Program-made: the position numbers and the translations under genes | From: JAXLQL01 sp046331625 | Lineage (GTDB): Bacteria > Acidobacteriota > Terriglobia > Bryobacterales > Bryobacteraceae | DNA length: 64,000 nucleotides | NCBI GenBank assembly: GCA_046331625.1 | Contig: JAXLQL010000025.1 | Coordinates: forward strand, 39,763-103,762 | Reading direction: 5' to 3' | Shown here: positions 55,967-64,000 of the stretch, in pieces | Layout of the letters: each line of letters begins with the position of its first letter | Numbering within the stretch: the first letter of the stretch is position 1 | Notes under the pieces: model-generated | Seen by the model: only the letters and a program-made list of their open reading frames with translations | Database searches by the model: none | What the model was told of the DNA's origin: nothing

Positions 55967-56203
55967 ATGACCCCGCTCGAAGTTCTGATGGCAAACAAGG
56001 TCCTGGGACCGCTGCTCCAGCAACAGTACGAGGAAGGCTATCGTCAAGGTTGGATCAACGGCTTCCGCCAGGGTTGGGAACAGGCCAAGCAGCGGCATCG
56101 CGACGCTGGGCACGCGGCGGAAGGACTCGAGGCCCTGCTACCAGGATGGGCGGCGGACCTGCTCGACATCCCGTTCGCCGAAGACTCACTCCCGAACCAG
56201 TAA
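55967..56203 (+). pseudogene. Truncated third Rpn-type copy (linker region only)
   Basis: A 78-residue frame that starts inside the homologous region. TPLEVLMANKVLGPLLQQQYEEGYRQGW matches MADLMANKVLGPVLQDR of the two full copies. The nuclease domain is missing. The distal part (LEALLPGWAADLLDIPFAEDSLPNQ) has diverged from DUF4351. It begins eight bases after the stop of copy 2. It is best read as the 3' remnant of a third duplication, although it remains open and could make a short protein. Confidence 0.6.
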
Positions 56204-56238
56204 CAACCGTCGCTCACCCCCATAATAGAGGAAGCACC

Positions 56239-58086
56239 ATGCGGGTCTCCAACGTCTGTGCGCTCCTGCTGGCCGCCGCGCGCCTGGCCGCCGAAGACTG
56301 CTCCAAGCCCGTGGTCACGTACACGCCTTGCGAGCTCACGTTCGAACTCACCGACGCCGAGGCGGCGGCGCATCCCAATCCCTATCTCACCGTGCAAATG
56401 CACGCCGAGTTCCGCTCGCCGCGGCATCGCACCATCCTGATGCCGGCGTTTTGGGACGGCGGCCGGCGCATGGTGATACGCGTCTCGGCCACGGACCCTG
56501 GTCAGTACGACTACCGCATCACTTCGAACCTCACATCCGTGCAGGGCAAAGAAGGCTCGTTCATGGCGGCGGATTCGGACCATCCGGGATTTCTGCAAAA
56601 GGACAACGTGCACCACTGGTCGCACACGGAGAAGCGGAAGCCGCATCTATGGATGGGCGACACGAGCTATCGCTTCGCCTGGATCGACCGCGCCACGTTC
56701 GACCAGATCCTCGACGCGCGCGCCTCGCAAAACTTCAACCACATCCGCGGACTGGTGATGAGCGACGACGAGAAGCTGCGCAAGGCATACATTTCGCCCG
56801 ATCAGCCGAACCCCGAGCACTTCCGCGAACTCGACTCGCGCATCCTCGCGATGAACCGCAAGGGCATCTTCGCTGACCTGATCCTCGGCTCCGATCAGAA
56901 CCACCTCGTCAAGGTCTTTCCCACGTGGCAGCAGCGCGAGCGATACATTCGCTACCTGGTGGCTCGCTACTCACCGATGATGATCACCTGGCAAGGCGTG
57001 CAGGAGTTCGAAGAGTACGCGGACGGGCGCGGGCTGCTCAAGGAAATCGGGAACCTGCTGATCAAGCTTGACGCTTACAAGCATCCGCGGTCGACGCACA
57101 CGCTCGCCACGAGCGCGCCGCTGCTCGACGACGGCTGGATGACCCACATCGTCTACCAGTCCTCGGCGATCTCGCTCGGGTCGATCGAACGGCAACTCTA
57201 TCGGCTGCCGATGGTGAACGCGGAATTCGGCTACGAAGACTCCGGGGCCGGCAAGTCGCATCCGCATCATGTCGATTCCGACACGTTCCGCAAGCGGCTC
57301 TGGAACATGACCATGAACGGGCAGTATCCGACGTTCGGCAACACGGGAACCTACGGCGGGCGCAAGTTCGAAGTGGACGCGAAGTACGCGCAGTCCCCCG
57401 GGGCCAAGGCGATGAAGGCGTGGTGGGAGTTCTTCTCAGAGACGCGGTTCTGGGAGCTCGAGCCGTTCTACGAAGTGGATGGCGGACGCGCGCTCGCGCT
57501 CGCAGGCATCGAGTACATCGTCTATCTCGAGAAGCCCGGCACGGTGGAAATTGTCACCGAGCGCAAGGGCTACGAAGTCTATTGGTTCCGCCCCTCCGAT
57601 GGCGAAATCATCCACGAGAAGAAGGGCTTCAAGGGAGAGCGCTTCAGCGGCGCGCCGCCGGACAACAAGTCCGATTGGGTGCTGCATCTTTCGCGCGATG
57701 GGCGGAAAGAGGGCATGCTCAAATCGTGGAAGTTCGAATCGCGTCCCGTGTATCAGCAGGACGTGGAGCGCATTCCCGCAAAGATTCCGTTTGAGATGGT
57801 TGCGCCCGGCGACGAGGAGTTGGTCGCGGGCAAGCCGGTGAAGTTCCGCGCACGGCTGACGCGCGAGACGCGTGCCTCGCGCGCCATGGTTTACATGTGG
57901 ACCGCCGAGGCCACGTCCGGCGGAGGCGGATACCGGATCGTGGCGACAGCGCCGGAAGGCGAGTTGACGATTCCCAAGACGATCGCGCGCGCGTGGCCCG
58001 CTGTGGTGAATCTGCGACTGTACGGCATGAACGCGAACGGCAAGGTGTACTCGCTCGACCGCGTGTTGCGGGTCCGCGCCGAATGA
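56239..58086 (+). CDS. Secreted DUF5060/DUF4038 glycoside hydrolase-like protein
   Basis: A 615-residue protein with a short signal peptide (MRVSNVCALLLAAARLAAE). An N-terminal beta-sandwich of DUF5060 type (CELTFELTDAEAAAHPNPYLTVQMHAEFRSP) is followed by a TIM-barrel-like DUF4038 (apiosidase-like) region (HLWMGDTSYRFAWIDR, NFNHIRGLVMSDDEK, YLVARYSPMMITWQGVQEFEEY). A C-terminal beta domain completes it. The family degrades plant polysaccharide side chains. The ATG has GAGGAA six bases upstream. Its stop overlaps the tsaB start as ATGA. The substrate is unknown. Confidence 0.78.
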   Translation: MRVSNVCALLLAAARLAAEDCSKPVVTYTPCELTFELTDAEAAAHPNPYLTVQMHAEFRSPRHRTILMPAFWDGGRRMVIRVSATDPGQYDYRITSNLTSVQGKEGSFMAADSDHPGFLQKDNVHHWSHTEKRKPHLWMGDTSYRFAWIDRATFDQILDARASQNFNHIRGLVMSDDEKLRKAYISPDQPNPEHFRELDSRILAMNRKGIFADLILGSDQNHLVKVFPTWQQRERYIRYLVARYSPMMITWQGVQEFEEYADGRGLLKEIGNLLIKLDAYKHPRSTHTLATSAPLLDDGWMTHIVYQSSAISLGSIERQLYRLPMVNAEFGYEDSGAGKSHPHHVDSDTFRKRLWNMTMNGQYPTFGNTGTYGGRKFEVDAKYAQSPGAKAMKAWWEFFSETRFWELEPFYEVDGGRALALAGIEYIVYLEKPGTVEIVTERKGYEVYWFRPSDGEIIHEKKGFKGERFSGAPPDNKSDWVLHLSRDGRKEGMLKSWKFESRPVYQQDVERIPAKIPFEMVAPGDEELVAGKPVKFRARLTRETRASRAMVYMWTAEATSGGGGYRIVATAPEGELTIPKTIARAWPAVVNLRLYGMNANGKVYSLDRVLRVRAE

Positions 58087-58739
58087 CGGATCCGCTGGTT
58101 CTGGCGATCGATACGGCGTCGGAGTTCGGCAGCATTGCTCTCCTGGTCCCTGGGCAAGCGCCTGTGGAGACTGTGATTCACTCCGGCGACGGGCATGCGC
58201 ACAAACTCTTTGGCGCGCTCGAAGCGGTGCTCGCGCGCGTGGGGATCGCTGTCACGGAGATCGACTGCTTCGCGGCCGCGGCGGGTCCGGGATCGTTCAC
58301 CGGAGTGCGTGTGGCGATGTCGGCCGTGAAGGGTTTGGCTGAAGCGAATGGCAAGCCGATGGTGGCGGTGTCGAATCTGGCGGCGATTGCGTGGCATGGA
58401 GCGGGTCCTCTGCGGGCGGCGTTCGTCGATGCGCGGCGGGGGGAGATTTTCGGCGGAGTTTACGATGGCCAGTCGCGGATCGTGGCGCCGGAAGTTGCGA
58501 TGAAGCTCCCGGCGTGGCTGGCTTCCCTGCCCCCTGGCGCGGAGCCAATCGCAACGGATCCGGATATGTTTCAAACGATTCTCGATCGCCCTGTTTCGGC
58601 AGCTCCGCGGGCTCTCGCCGGGGCGGTGGCAGCGATCGCACGGGACTGCTACCTGCGAGGAGAGGCAGTGGATCCGGCGGCGACGGATGCGAATTATGTG
58701 CGGCGGTCCGATGCTGAGTTGAAGTGGAAGGAAGCGTGA
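58083..58739 (+). CDS. tsaB: tRNA threonylcarbamoyladenosine biosynthesis protein TsaB
   Basis: A 218-residue ASKHA-fold protein. LAIDTASEFGSIALL begins it, then AAAGPGSFTGVRVAMSAVKGLA, the signature of TsaB, and the conserved VDARRGEIFGGVY. TsaB dimerises with TsaD and, with TsaE, adds the threonylcarbamoyl group to A37 of ANN-reading tRNAs. The start overlaps the glycosidase-like gene. The other tsa genes are not in the window. Confidence 0.95.
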   Translation: MTDPLVLAIDTASEFGSIALLVPGQAPVETVIHSGDGHAHKLFGALEAVLARVGIAVTEIDCFAAAAGPGSFTGVRVAMSAVKGLAEANGKPMVAVSNLAAIAWHGAGPLRAAFVDARRGEIFGGVYDGQSRIVAPEVAMKLPAWLASLPPGAEPIATDPDMFQTILDRPVSAAPRALAGAVAAIARDCYLRGEAVDPAATDANYVRRSDAELKWKEA

Positions 58740-58744
58740 CCGAG

Positions 58745-58778
58745 GCGGGGCTGAAGCCCCGCGCAGGCTGAAGCCTGC
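58745..58778. repeat. Perfect double palindrome after tsaB
   Basis: GCGGGGCTGAAGCCCCGC (58745-58762) followed by GCAGGCTGAAGCCTGC (58763-58778) is a clean dispersed copy of the family, six bases after the tsaB stop. In transcripts it would form two adjacent hairpins with GAA-type loops. It may act as a transcription end or mRNA stabiliser, but it has no U-tract. Confidence 0.85.
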
Positions 58779-58810
58779 CCCACAATTCAAGTACAGTGCA
58801 ACTCAGGCAT

Positions 58811-60286
58811 TCAAGCCTTCAGTGCACGAGCGAGCAGGTTCTGCGTGATTCGCTGAACCCGCGCATCCGGACCGTGCGGGCGCACCCAGTGCGACCACGG
58901 CAGCATGTGTCCCGGAGGCGAAGCGAGTCCTTGCGCCCACCAGATCGTAGATGCGTTGAAAACCAAGTTGCGCGGACCGGCGGGATGCACAGTCGCGGTC
59001 CAGTGGACCGGCCGCACACCGCCGCTCATGGCGTCCCCTTCGGCGACGACCTCGAGACCCGGCAGATCGGCGGGATCGCCATGGAACTCCCAGCCCACCA
59101 GACCCGGAATGCTGTCACCGGCCTTCATGCCCGTGCCCTCGAAAATCCAGTGCTTGGGCTTGGCGCAGACCCAGTCGCCGCCGCCGTTGAACGGATAGAC
59201 AGAATGCGCTCCGATCAGGAGGTTCGCGCGAGGGCCCTCCATCGGAAACGGTTCCTTGAAGAACTTGCCGAAGTTGCCGTAGACGCCGCCGTACACTCCT
59301 TCACGGCTGATGACGCGGTTCGGTTGGCGATCAAAGCCGGGTTGAAACGGCGCCACGCCGAACACAGCGTTGCCACCGAGATAGAGGTGCGTCACTCCGG
59401 CGCGCTGGGAAGCCAGCGCCCCGTCGTATTGGCGCTGATCCCAATACTCGTCATGGCCCACGCTCAGGAACGTCTTCGCTCGTAGGAACTGAGCGGGATC
59501 GATCATGTCCGAGTTGCTGACGTAGGTCACGTCATAGCCGTGCATTTCGAGCCAATAGGCCAGCGGGAACTCCCACAGCAGGAACTCTCCCGAACCGATG
59601 GAGAGCGGATGCTCGTAGATCTGAGCGTACTTGCCATAGGGCCGATTGAAGCTCACCGCGACGCTCGGCGCCCACGCATGGCGCGGGTCGGTGTAGAGCG
59701 AGTAGTCGTCTGGCCAGCGATTGTACGCCTGCCACGTGTTGTCGCTGACCTGAAACAAAATCGCCGCTTTGCGCCGATCGCGCACCACGAAGACGACGTA
59801 GCTCTCCCAGCCGTGTTCGGTCTTGGACTCGGCCACGCATTGGAGCCGGCCGAGATAGACTCCGCTCGGCCAGTCCGCGGGGATCTTCCATTCGAGCGAT
59901 GGCTCCCAGCGGCATTCTCGGAGACGCTTGGGTCCGATCTCGGGGTCGGGCTGCGGCTTGCCCGCTACGGGTCCCAGTTGCGTCATGTGGCGCGCGCCCG
60001 CGCCGCCGTAGTAGCCCATGCGATAGATGTCAGCGGTGAAGCGGCGCGGCGGATCGGTGCTCACGAAGATGCGCAGCGTCTCGCCTGCTTCGATGCTTTG
60101 GTGCGAGCAGTAGCCCTCGATGTGCGCGGCGCGGAATCCTTTGCTCTTGGTGGTCCGGACCTTGGTGAGCTGCCAAGCGGTAGTGCCGGGTTTGGAGTTC
60201 TCGCCGCGGATGAGCGGCGATGGGGAAGGAACGGCCAGCGCCATCGATGCTTGCAGAACTTCGCGGCGGCGAACGTGATCACTCAT
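58811..60286 (-). CDS. Secreted N,N-dimethylformamidase beta subunit-like protein
   Basis: A 491-residue protein with a Tat-like leader (MSDHVRRREVLQASMALAV). The body resembles the large subunit family of N,N-dimethylformamidase: IEGYCSHQSIEAGETLRIFVST, DIYRMGYYGGAGAR, SDNTWQAYNRWPDDYSLY, KTFLSVGHDEYWDQRQYDGAL and LVFNASTIWWAQGL. The family binds iron in the characterised enzyme, but most members are of unknown substrate. The gene stands alone between the tsaB gene and the Rpn remnants. Confidence 0.85.
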   Translation of the reverse strand: MSDHVRRREVLQASMALAVPSPSPLIRGENSKPGTTAWQLTKVRTTKSKGFRAAHIEGYCSHQSIEAGETLRIFVSTDPPRRFTADIYRMGYYGGAGARHMTQLGPVAGKPQPDPEIGPKRLRECRWEPSLEWKIPADWPSGVYLGRLQCVAESKTEHGWESYVVFVVRDRRKAAILFQVSDNTWQAYNRWPDDYSLYTDPRHAWAPSVAVSFNRPYGKYAQIYEHPLSIGSGEFLLWEFPLAYWLEMHGYDVTYVSNSDMIDPAQFLRAKTFLSVGHDEYWDQRQYDGALASQRAGVTHLYLGGNAVFGVAPFQPGFDRQPNRVISREGVYGGVYGNFGKFFKEPFPMEGPRANLLIGAHSVYPFNGGGDWVCAKPKHWIFEGTGMKAGDSIPGLVGWEFHGDPADLPGLEVVAEGDAMSGGVRPVHWTATVHPAGPRNLVFNASTIWWAQGLASPPGHMLPWSHWVRPHGPDARVQRITQNLLARALKA

Positions 60287-60298
60287 GGTGATCCAAGT

Positions 60299-60613
60299 TT
60301 ACTTGCGGCCGAACACGCCTTCAAGAGACCGGACTTTGAGGACCTTCCGGACCCACATGTTTACCTGCTCGCCGCTTGCTTGGCAGACACGGTCGCGCAC
60401 CCAACCAGGCAGGGGACCGAACTTCTCTTCAAGTAGGGAGCACATCAGTGCGGACCGAGTTTCAGCGCTTCCTTCCTTACGGCCTTCTTCGCGAGCCTGA
60501 GCGCGAACCTCCGCGCGAGCCTCCGCCAACCCTTCGGCGCGACCTTCCTCACGCTCGCGCTTGATGAAATCCTTCAACAGGACGTTGTTCCGTATGCTCG
60601 CTGGCAATCCCAT
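60299..60613 (-). pseudogene. Duplicated C-terminal part of an Rpn-type gene
   Basis: A 104-residue frame (ATG 60613) that begins with MGLPASIRNNVLLKDFIK and repeats the C-terminal half of the frameshifted Rpn-type gene immediately upstream (MGLPASILNNVLLKDFIK). The repeat continues through the Glu/Arg-rich linker and the DUF4351-like end LLEEKFGPLPGWVRDRV. The period is 334 bases. It lacks the nuclease domain. Its own start and frame are intact, so a short protein could be made. Confidence 0.65.
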
Positions 60614-60668
60614 GATTCAACTCCCTTGTGTGCCGCCGGGAAGGCAGACCCGAGTTGCGCCGGCAGCG

Positions 60669-61563
60669 CTATTGGCGACCGATCACGCCTTCCAGCGAGC
60701 GGGCTTTGAGGCCTTTTCTGACCCACGTGTCGACCTGCTCGCGGCTTGCTTGACGGACACGGTCGAGCGCCCATCCAGGTAGGGGACCGAACTTCGCTTC
60801 GAGCAGAGAGCAGATCAGATCGAAGCGCGCTTGGGCGCCTCCTTCCTCGCGGCCTTCAGCACGGCCTTCGGCGCGACCCTCCTCGCGCTCGCTCTTGATG
60901 AAATCCTTCAACAGGACGTTGTTCAATATGCTCGCTGGCAATCCCATTTGCTTCATCTCCATTCTGAGCGGTTCATCGAGGTTCCGCAACCCCGCCAATC
61001 CCGCGATCTGCGTCAGCGCGCGCCGCTTCGCCGGTTCCGGCAGCGCGACCACCTTCTCGAGGATCCGCCGCAAGTTCTCCTTGCCGTCTTTGGCCAGTGT
61101 CGCCAGAACCAAAATCCCCCGGACCTCCGCCTTTCATCAGGTCCCCCGCTCGAAAGTCCCGGATATCGATGAGGCTATACTTCACTTTCGTCGATCCGGC
61201 ATTGAGCTTGTCTGGCATCGTCAGTTTGCGCGACCCGGAGAAAACCACGGTCTGCCAGACCTTCTGCTTGTAACGTTGCGAGATCAGCAGGCAGTCCACG
61301 CCTTGCCGGTACGGGAGTTCCCCGTCGTTGTAACTCTGAAATTCGATGTGGCGGATGATTCCGCTCCGCATTCTGACCACCAAGTCGGCCCGGCGCTCGA
61401 GCGTGGTGGGAAGTTCCACATTGAGAAATTCCTGAACTCCAGACAAGCGAACGACGCGCTCGCAGAACCGCGGGCGATCCTGCATGAAGATGTCCTTCAG
61501 CAGACGATCGTATGCCATGTGCTCGTTCATGCTGCCCATCATCGCGCTTTTCTCGTAAAACAT
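60669..61563 (-). pseudogene. Rpn family nuclease/putative transposase, broken by a +1 frameshift
   Basis: The first frame (from ATG 61563; GTG 61572 overlaps the upstream stop) encodes YDRLLKDIFMQDR, then RRADLVVRMRSGIIRHIEFQSYNDGELP, a clear Rpn/PD-(D/E)xK core, up to DLMKGG. The second frame continues LVLATLAKDGKENLRRILEKVV to the DUF4351-like end LLEAKFGPLPGWALDRV. The shift falls at a run of five G (minus strand, 61116-61120). Removing one G joins the frames at LMKGGPGILVLATLAKDG. It could be a pseudogene, a sequencing error or a slippery site. Confidence 0.8.
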
Positions 61564-61568
61564 GCCGA

Positions 61569-62951
61569 TCACGGGCGGCGTGCGATTATCGCCGTGCAGG
61601 AAGCAGCCGCGGATACACTCGCAAGTATCGCCAGCAGCAATACAGGATCACCAATCTGCCCACGGATTTGTTCGAACGCTGCCGAATACCAGCGCCATAC
61701 ATTTGCCGCTTTTGCCGGACCGTCCATCACTCCCGCATACCAAGGAATGAGGCGCAGCCAGAAGGTAGCGATGAACCAGTAGGTCCATGTCACGGCAAAC
61801 GCCGCGGAAAGCCATCGCGTACGCTCCGACGAGAAGATCACCATGATCAGCAGCAACCAGATCTGAGTCGCGTACCACGGGCTCGCCGCGACGCCTACTC
61901 CGTGCGTATAGGCGAACGTCTGCACGGCAGCGTAGGCGACGCCGGCGCAGTGGAATCCCGCGAAGGTGGCCAACCAGAATTGGCGTGAGCGCTCGCCTCG
62001 CGTTGTCCACCACGTGGCACCGAGCAGCACAGCCATCGCGAAATTCACCTGCCAGACGGACCATTGGAGAAAGCTGTTGTTTCCCAACCACAAGGCGCCC
62101 CGATAGGTCTCGCCGAGCGAAGCGCGCCATGGCAGATCCCGGGCGGCAATCAGGAGATCTCTCCAAGGCAAGGGAACCAATTGCTCCTGCATGCCGGACA
62201 CGTTGCCGTAGAGCCAGGCGTTCCGCAGGTACCACGCCGACGGAAGGGCGGCGGCCGCAAGCAACCATCGCCACTCGCGGCGATATCGCCAAACCAACAC
62301 TGGCGTGACTGCGAGGAAAGAAGCCTTCGTGAGCAACCCCGCCGCGAGCAGCCACACGCCCGCGCGACTGCGCTTCTCGGCCTCGAAGAACAGCCATACG
62401 AACAAAGGAATCGCCAACGCGTCGTTCGAAGCGCGGCCACAACAGGCGAAAAACATCTCCGTGGTCAAAACCAGGAACAGCGCCGTGCGATCGGCGGAGA
62501 CGCGCCAGAATAGGATCATCGAGCAACCGAGCAGCAATCCGCGAAGCAGCCTCAGCCGAAGCTCAATCCCCGTGCCGGCCCGGACGAGCAGCGTCTCCAA
62601 CGGCGACAACATTAGGTAGGCGAGAGGGGCCTGATGCGCTTCGTAGTTCGGCGGAAGGCTCGGGTTCGCATCGCCGGTCGTCCGCAGCGACGGATAGTTT
62701 GCCTGAACCGAGGCACTCACGGGAGACTGCCGCAGCGACCGCCAGACTTCGTCCGTCAGCAAGGTCCGCCCGAGCACCGGCAGCCCGGTCCGAATCGATT
62801 GCACATAGCTGAAGTGCTGCGCTTCGTCAAACCCGTCCCAGACGGGCACGAGCATCACCCAGAGCAGGCCGGACGAAATCGCTTGCGCCGCCAATAAGGC
62901 GTCAGGAATGCGCGATCGCGCCCAGTTCGGGGTCCAATGGAAGAACGGCAT
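61569..62951 (-). CDS. Polytopic membrane protein, glycosyltransferase-like (GT-C/DUF2142 type)
   Basis: A 460-residue protein with about ten hydrophobic helices (for example SSGLLWVMLVPVW, AVLLGATWW, WYATQIWLLLIMVIF). An early acidic loop FDEAQHFSYVQSI resembles the DE-containing loop of GT-C glycosyltransferases, which use polyprenyl-linked sugars. The start MPFFHW at 62951 is chosen, because the in-frame extension to 63068 is Arg/Gly-rich and lies in the divergent gap. The stop overlaps the GTG of the Rpn-type gene. Exact activity unknown. Confidence 0.7.
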   Translation of the reverse strand: MPFFHWTPNWARSRIPDALLAAQAISSGLLWVMLVPVWDGFDEAQHFSYVQSIRTGLPVLGRTLLTDEVWRSLRQSPVSASVQANYPSLRTTGDANPSLPPNYEAHQAPLAYLMLSPLETLLVRAGTGIELRLRLLRGLLLGCSMILFWRVSADRTALFLVLTTEMFFACCGRASNDALAIPLFVWLFFEAEKRSRAGVWLLAAGLLTKASFLAVTPVLVWRYRREWRWLLAAAALPSAWYLRNAWLYGNVSGMQEQLVPLPWRDLLIAARDLPWRASLGETYRGALWLGNNSFLQWSVWQVNFAMAVLLGATWWTTRGERSRQFWLATFAGFHCAGVAYAAVQTFAYTHGVGVAASPWYATQIWLLLIMVIFSSERTRWLSAAFAVTWTYWFIATFWLRLIPWYAGVMDGPAKAANVWRWYSAAFEQIRGQIGDPVLLLAILASVSAAASCTAIIARRP

Positions 62952-63104
62952 CGCGGGTGGTCCGCGGCCGCGGCAACGACTTGTTCCCAAGACCCGATCA
63001 GGGCCCCTTCGAACGACACCCCTGGGGAGATTTCCAGATGTTCGCGATCCGCATTTCTCGGCTATCATGGTGCCTGAGGACTGGCTGGCTCGGCCGGCCG
63101 CACC

Positions 63105-64000
63105 ATGCGCACATCCGCACTCCTGGCCATGGCAGCCGTAACGGGACCGCTGCTAGCCTCGGATCCATACTGCCCCCGCTATCCCAACGCCGTCCGCACA
63201 GAGCAGGAGGAGAGCCTCCAACTCGACCGCGAATTCCAGGAGTACGCTCGGCGCGCGAAGCCTCGTCTGGCCGCGGCCTTTGCCAAGAGCCCGCAGGCCG
63301 CTTCAAACAATTTCATCGACCAGCTTCTGTTCCAGAAGATGGCGTCCGATGGCGTCACCGCAGCTCCGCGCTCCTCAGATGCCGAGTTCCTGCGGCGCAT
63401 CTATCTCGACCTCATCGGCCGCATCCCCACGCCGGACCAAGCAGACCGCTTCCTCAATGACACGGCCGCCGACAAGCGCGAGAAGCTGATCGACGAACTG
63501 CTGGCTTCGCCTTCCTACTCCGATCAATTCGCGCTGTTCTTCGCCAACCGGTTCAAGGTGACGCGGATCCACGAAAGTGTTTCGAACCCGGGTCGCGACA
63601 CGTTCGACAATTTCCTGCGCAACCTCACCTCCACTGACCGGCCGTACGACGATTTCGTGCGGGAGTTGCTCAGCGCGTCGGGTGAGGTGGACAAGATCGC
63701 GGGTCCGCAGTTCTTCACACGCTGGATGGACGTCTCGGGACCGATTCAGGACTCGTGGGACGACATCACCGACAAGATCACCACGTCGTTCCTCGGCTAC
63801 AAGACGGAATGCGTCTCCTGCCACAACGGCCGAGCCCATCTCGAAAAGATAAACCTGCACTTGGCCAAGCGCACGCGCAACGAGTTCTGGCGCATGTCGG
63901 CGTTCCTCTCGCGCATGTACTACGTGCGGCTGAGCGATGATCCGATCGGATTCCGCCCGCGCATCATTCTCGTCGACCGCGACTACGGCAGCTACTCGGG
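63105..64000 (+). CDS. DUF1549 (PSD1-type) secreted protein with a CxxCH motif, 3' end missing
   Basis: An open frame from ATG 63105 that runs off the window end, about 298 residues so far. A signal peptide (MRTSALLAMAAVTGPLLA) leads into the DUF1549 domain: NFIDQLLFQKMASDGV, EFLRRIYLDLIGRIPTPDQADRFL and KLIDELLASPSYSDQFALFF. A haem-like motif CVSCHNG follows at about residue 240, and DDITDKITTSFLGYKTECVSCH is the usual context. DUF1553 and a C-terminal part are expected beyond the window. Such proteins are abundant in planctomycetes and acidobacteria; function is unknown. Confidence 0.88.
   Translation, partial: MRTSALLAMAAVTGPLLASDPYCPRYPNAVRTEQEESLQLDREFQEYARRAKPRLAAAFAKSPQAASNNFIDQLLFQKMASDGVTAAPRSSDAEFLRRIYLDLIGRIPTPDQADRFLNDTAADKREKLIDELLASPSYSDQFALFFANRFKVTRIHESVSNPGRDTFDNFLRNLTSTDRPYDDFVRELLSASGEVDKIAGPQFFTRWMDVSGPIQDSWDDITDKITTSFLGYKTECVSCHNGRAHLEKINLHLAKRTRNEFWRMSAFLSRMYYVRLSDDPIGFRPRIILVDRDYGSYS

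Noticed and set aside
54177..61572. Insertion sequence or prophage island around the Rpn-type genes
   Set aside because: No terminal inverted repeats, target-site duplications, integrase or phage genes were seen, and housekeeping tsaB lies in the middle.
62957..63460. 167-codon plus-strand frame before the DUF1549 gene
   Set aside because: It overlaps the well-supported DUF1549 frame and shares no domain; composition is shadow-like.

Overview
The window is about 64 kb of GC-rich, gene-dense bacterial chromosome that looks like an acidobacterium of the Solibacter/Bryobacter kind. The assignment is an inference from gene content: an RpoB with an eight-cysteine insertion in its N-terminal part, many secreted Tat or lipoprotein enzymes, DUF1080 and DUF1549 proteins, TPR-CHAT and LemA/TPM genes, and a dispersed GGGACTGAAGTCCC-type palindrome family. 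No tRNA, rRNA, CRISPR array, insertion sequence or prophage was recognised.

Layout. 1-5.3 kb: end of an oxidative pentose (Weimberg-type) pair, an exported D-2-hydroxyacid dehydrogenase, and a bifunctional enoyl-CoA hydratase/3-hydroxyacyl-CoA dehydrogenase. 5.4-10 kb: an SRPBCC protein, then a tightly overlapped minus-strand operon (M19 dipeptidase, Tat-exported unknown, SMP-30-like protein, five-CxxCH cytochrome) followed by decayed copies of the cytochrome tail. 10.2-11.3 kb: ten units of a roughly 103-bp tandem repeat. 11.3-16.5 kb: a winged-helix/alpha-beta hydrolase/cyclase-like fusion, then an M16 peptidase-TPM-nucleotidyltransferase-LemA cluster. 16.5-19.2 kb: a retron-type reverse transcriptase with an unrecognised downstream partner, a hairpin-bearing leader and an upstream receiver-domain gene. 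20.2-21.3 kb: an HPF-like ribosome factor overlapped with an ECF sigma factor. 23.1-27.6 kb: a molybdenum hydroxylase operon with its XdhC and MocA maturation genes. 27.7-30.6 kb: DUF1080 protein, malate synthase and an acetyltransferase.

31.3-33.3 kb holds a three-part membrane fusion (isoprenylcysteine methyltransferase-like, PAP2, Lgt-like). 33.4-40.6 kb is the most striking region. It runs: solute-binding protein, sigma factor, 47-codon duplication remnant, TPR-CHAT caspase-like protease, zinc-finger protein and subtilisin, with nearly every junction a stop/start overlap. The subtilisin carries five copies of QSTVAIL that differ only at synonymous positions, placed between its catalytic Asp and His. 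I infer a protease-controlled sigma-factor pathway.

41.5-42.1 kb is a ParDE-type toxin-antitoxin pair. 43-54 kb is the ribosomal protein/RNA polymerase operon rplA-rplJ-rplL-rpoB-rpoC with a clear terminator and a promoter-like sequence; rplK is not present upstream of rplA. 54-61.6 kb contains five Rpn-type (PD-(D/E)xK plus DUF4351) genes or remnants in tandem duplications, one broken by a single-base frameshift, interleaved with a DUF4038-type glycosidase-like protein, tsaB and an N,N-dimethylformamidase-like secreted protein. The window ends in a membrane glycosyltransferase-like gene and the start of a DUF1549 cytochrome-type protein.
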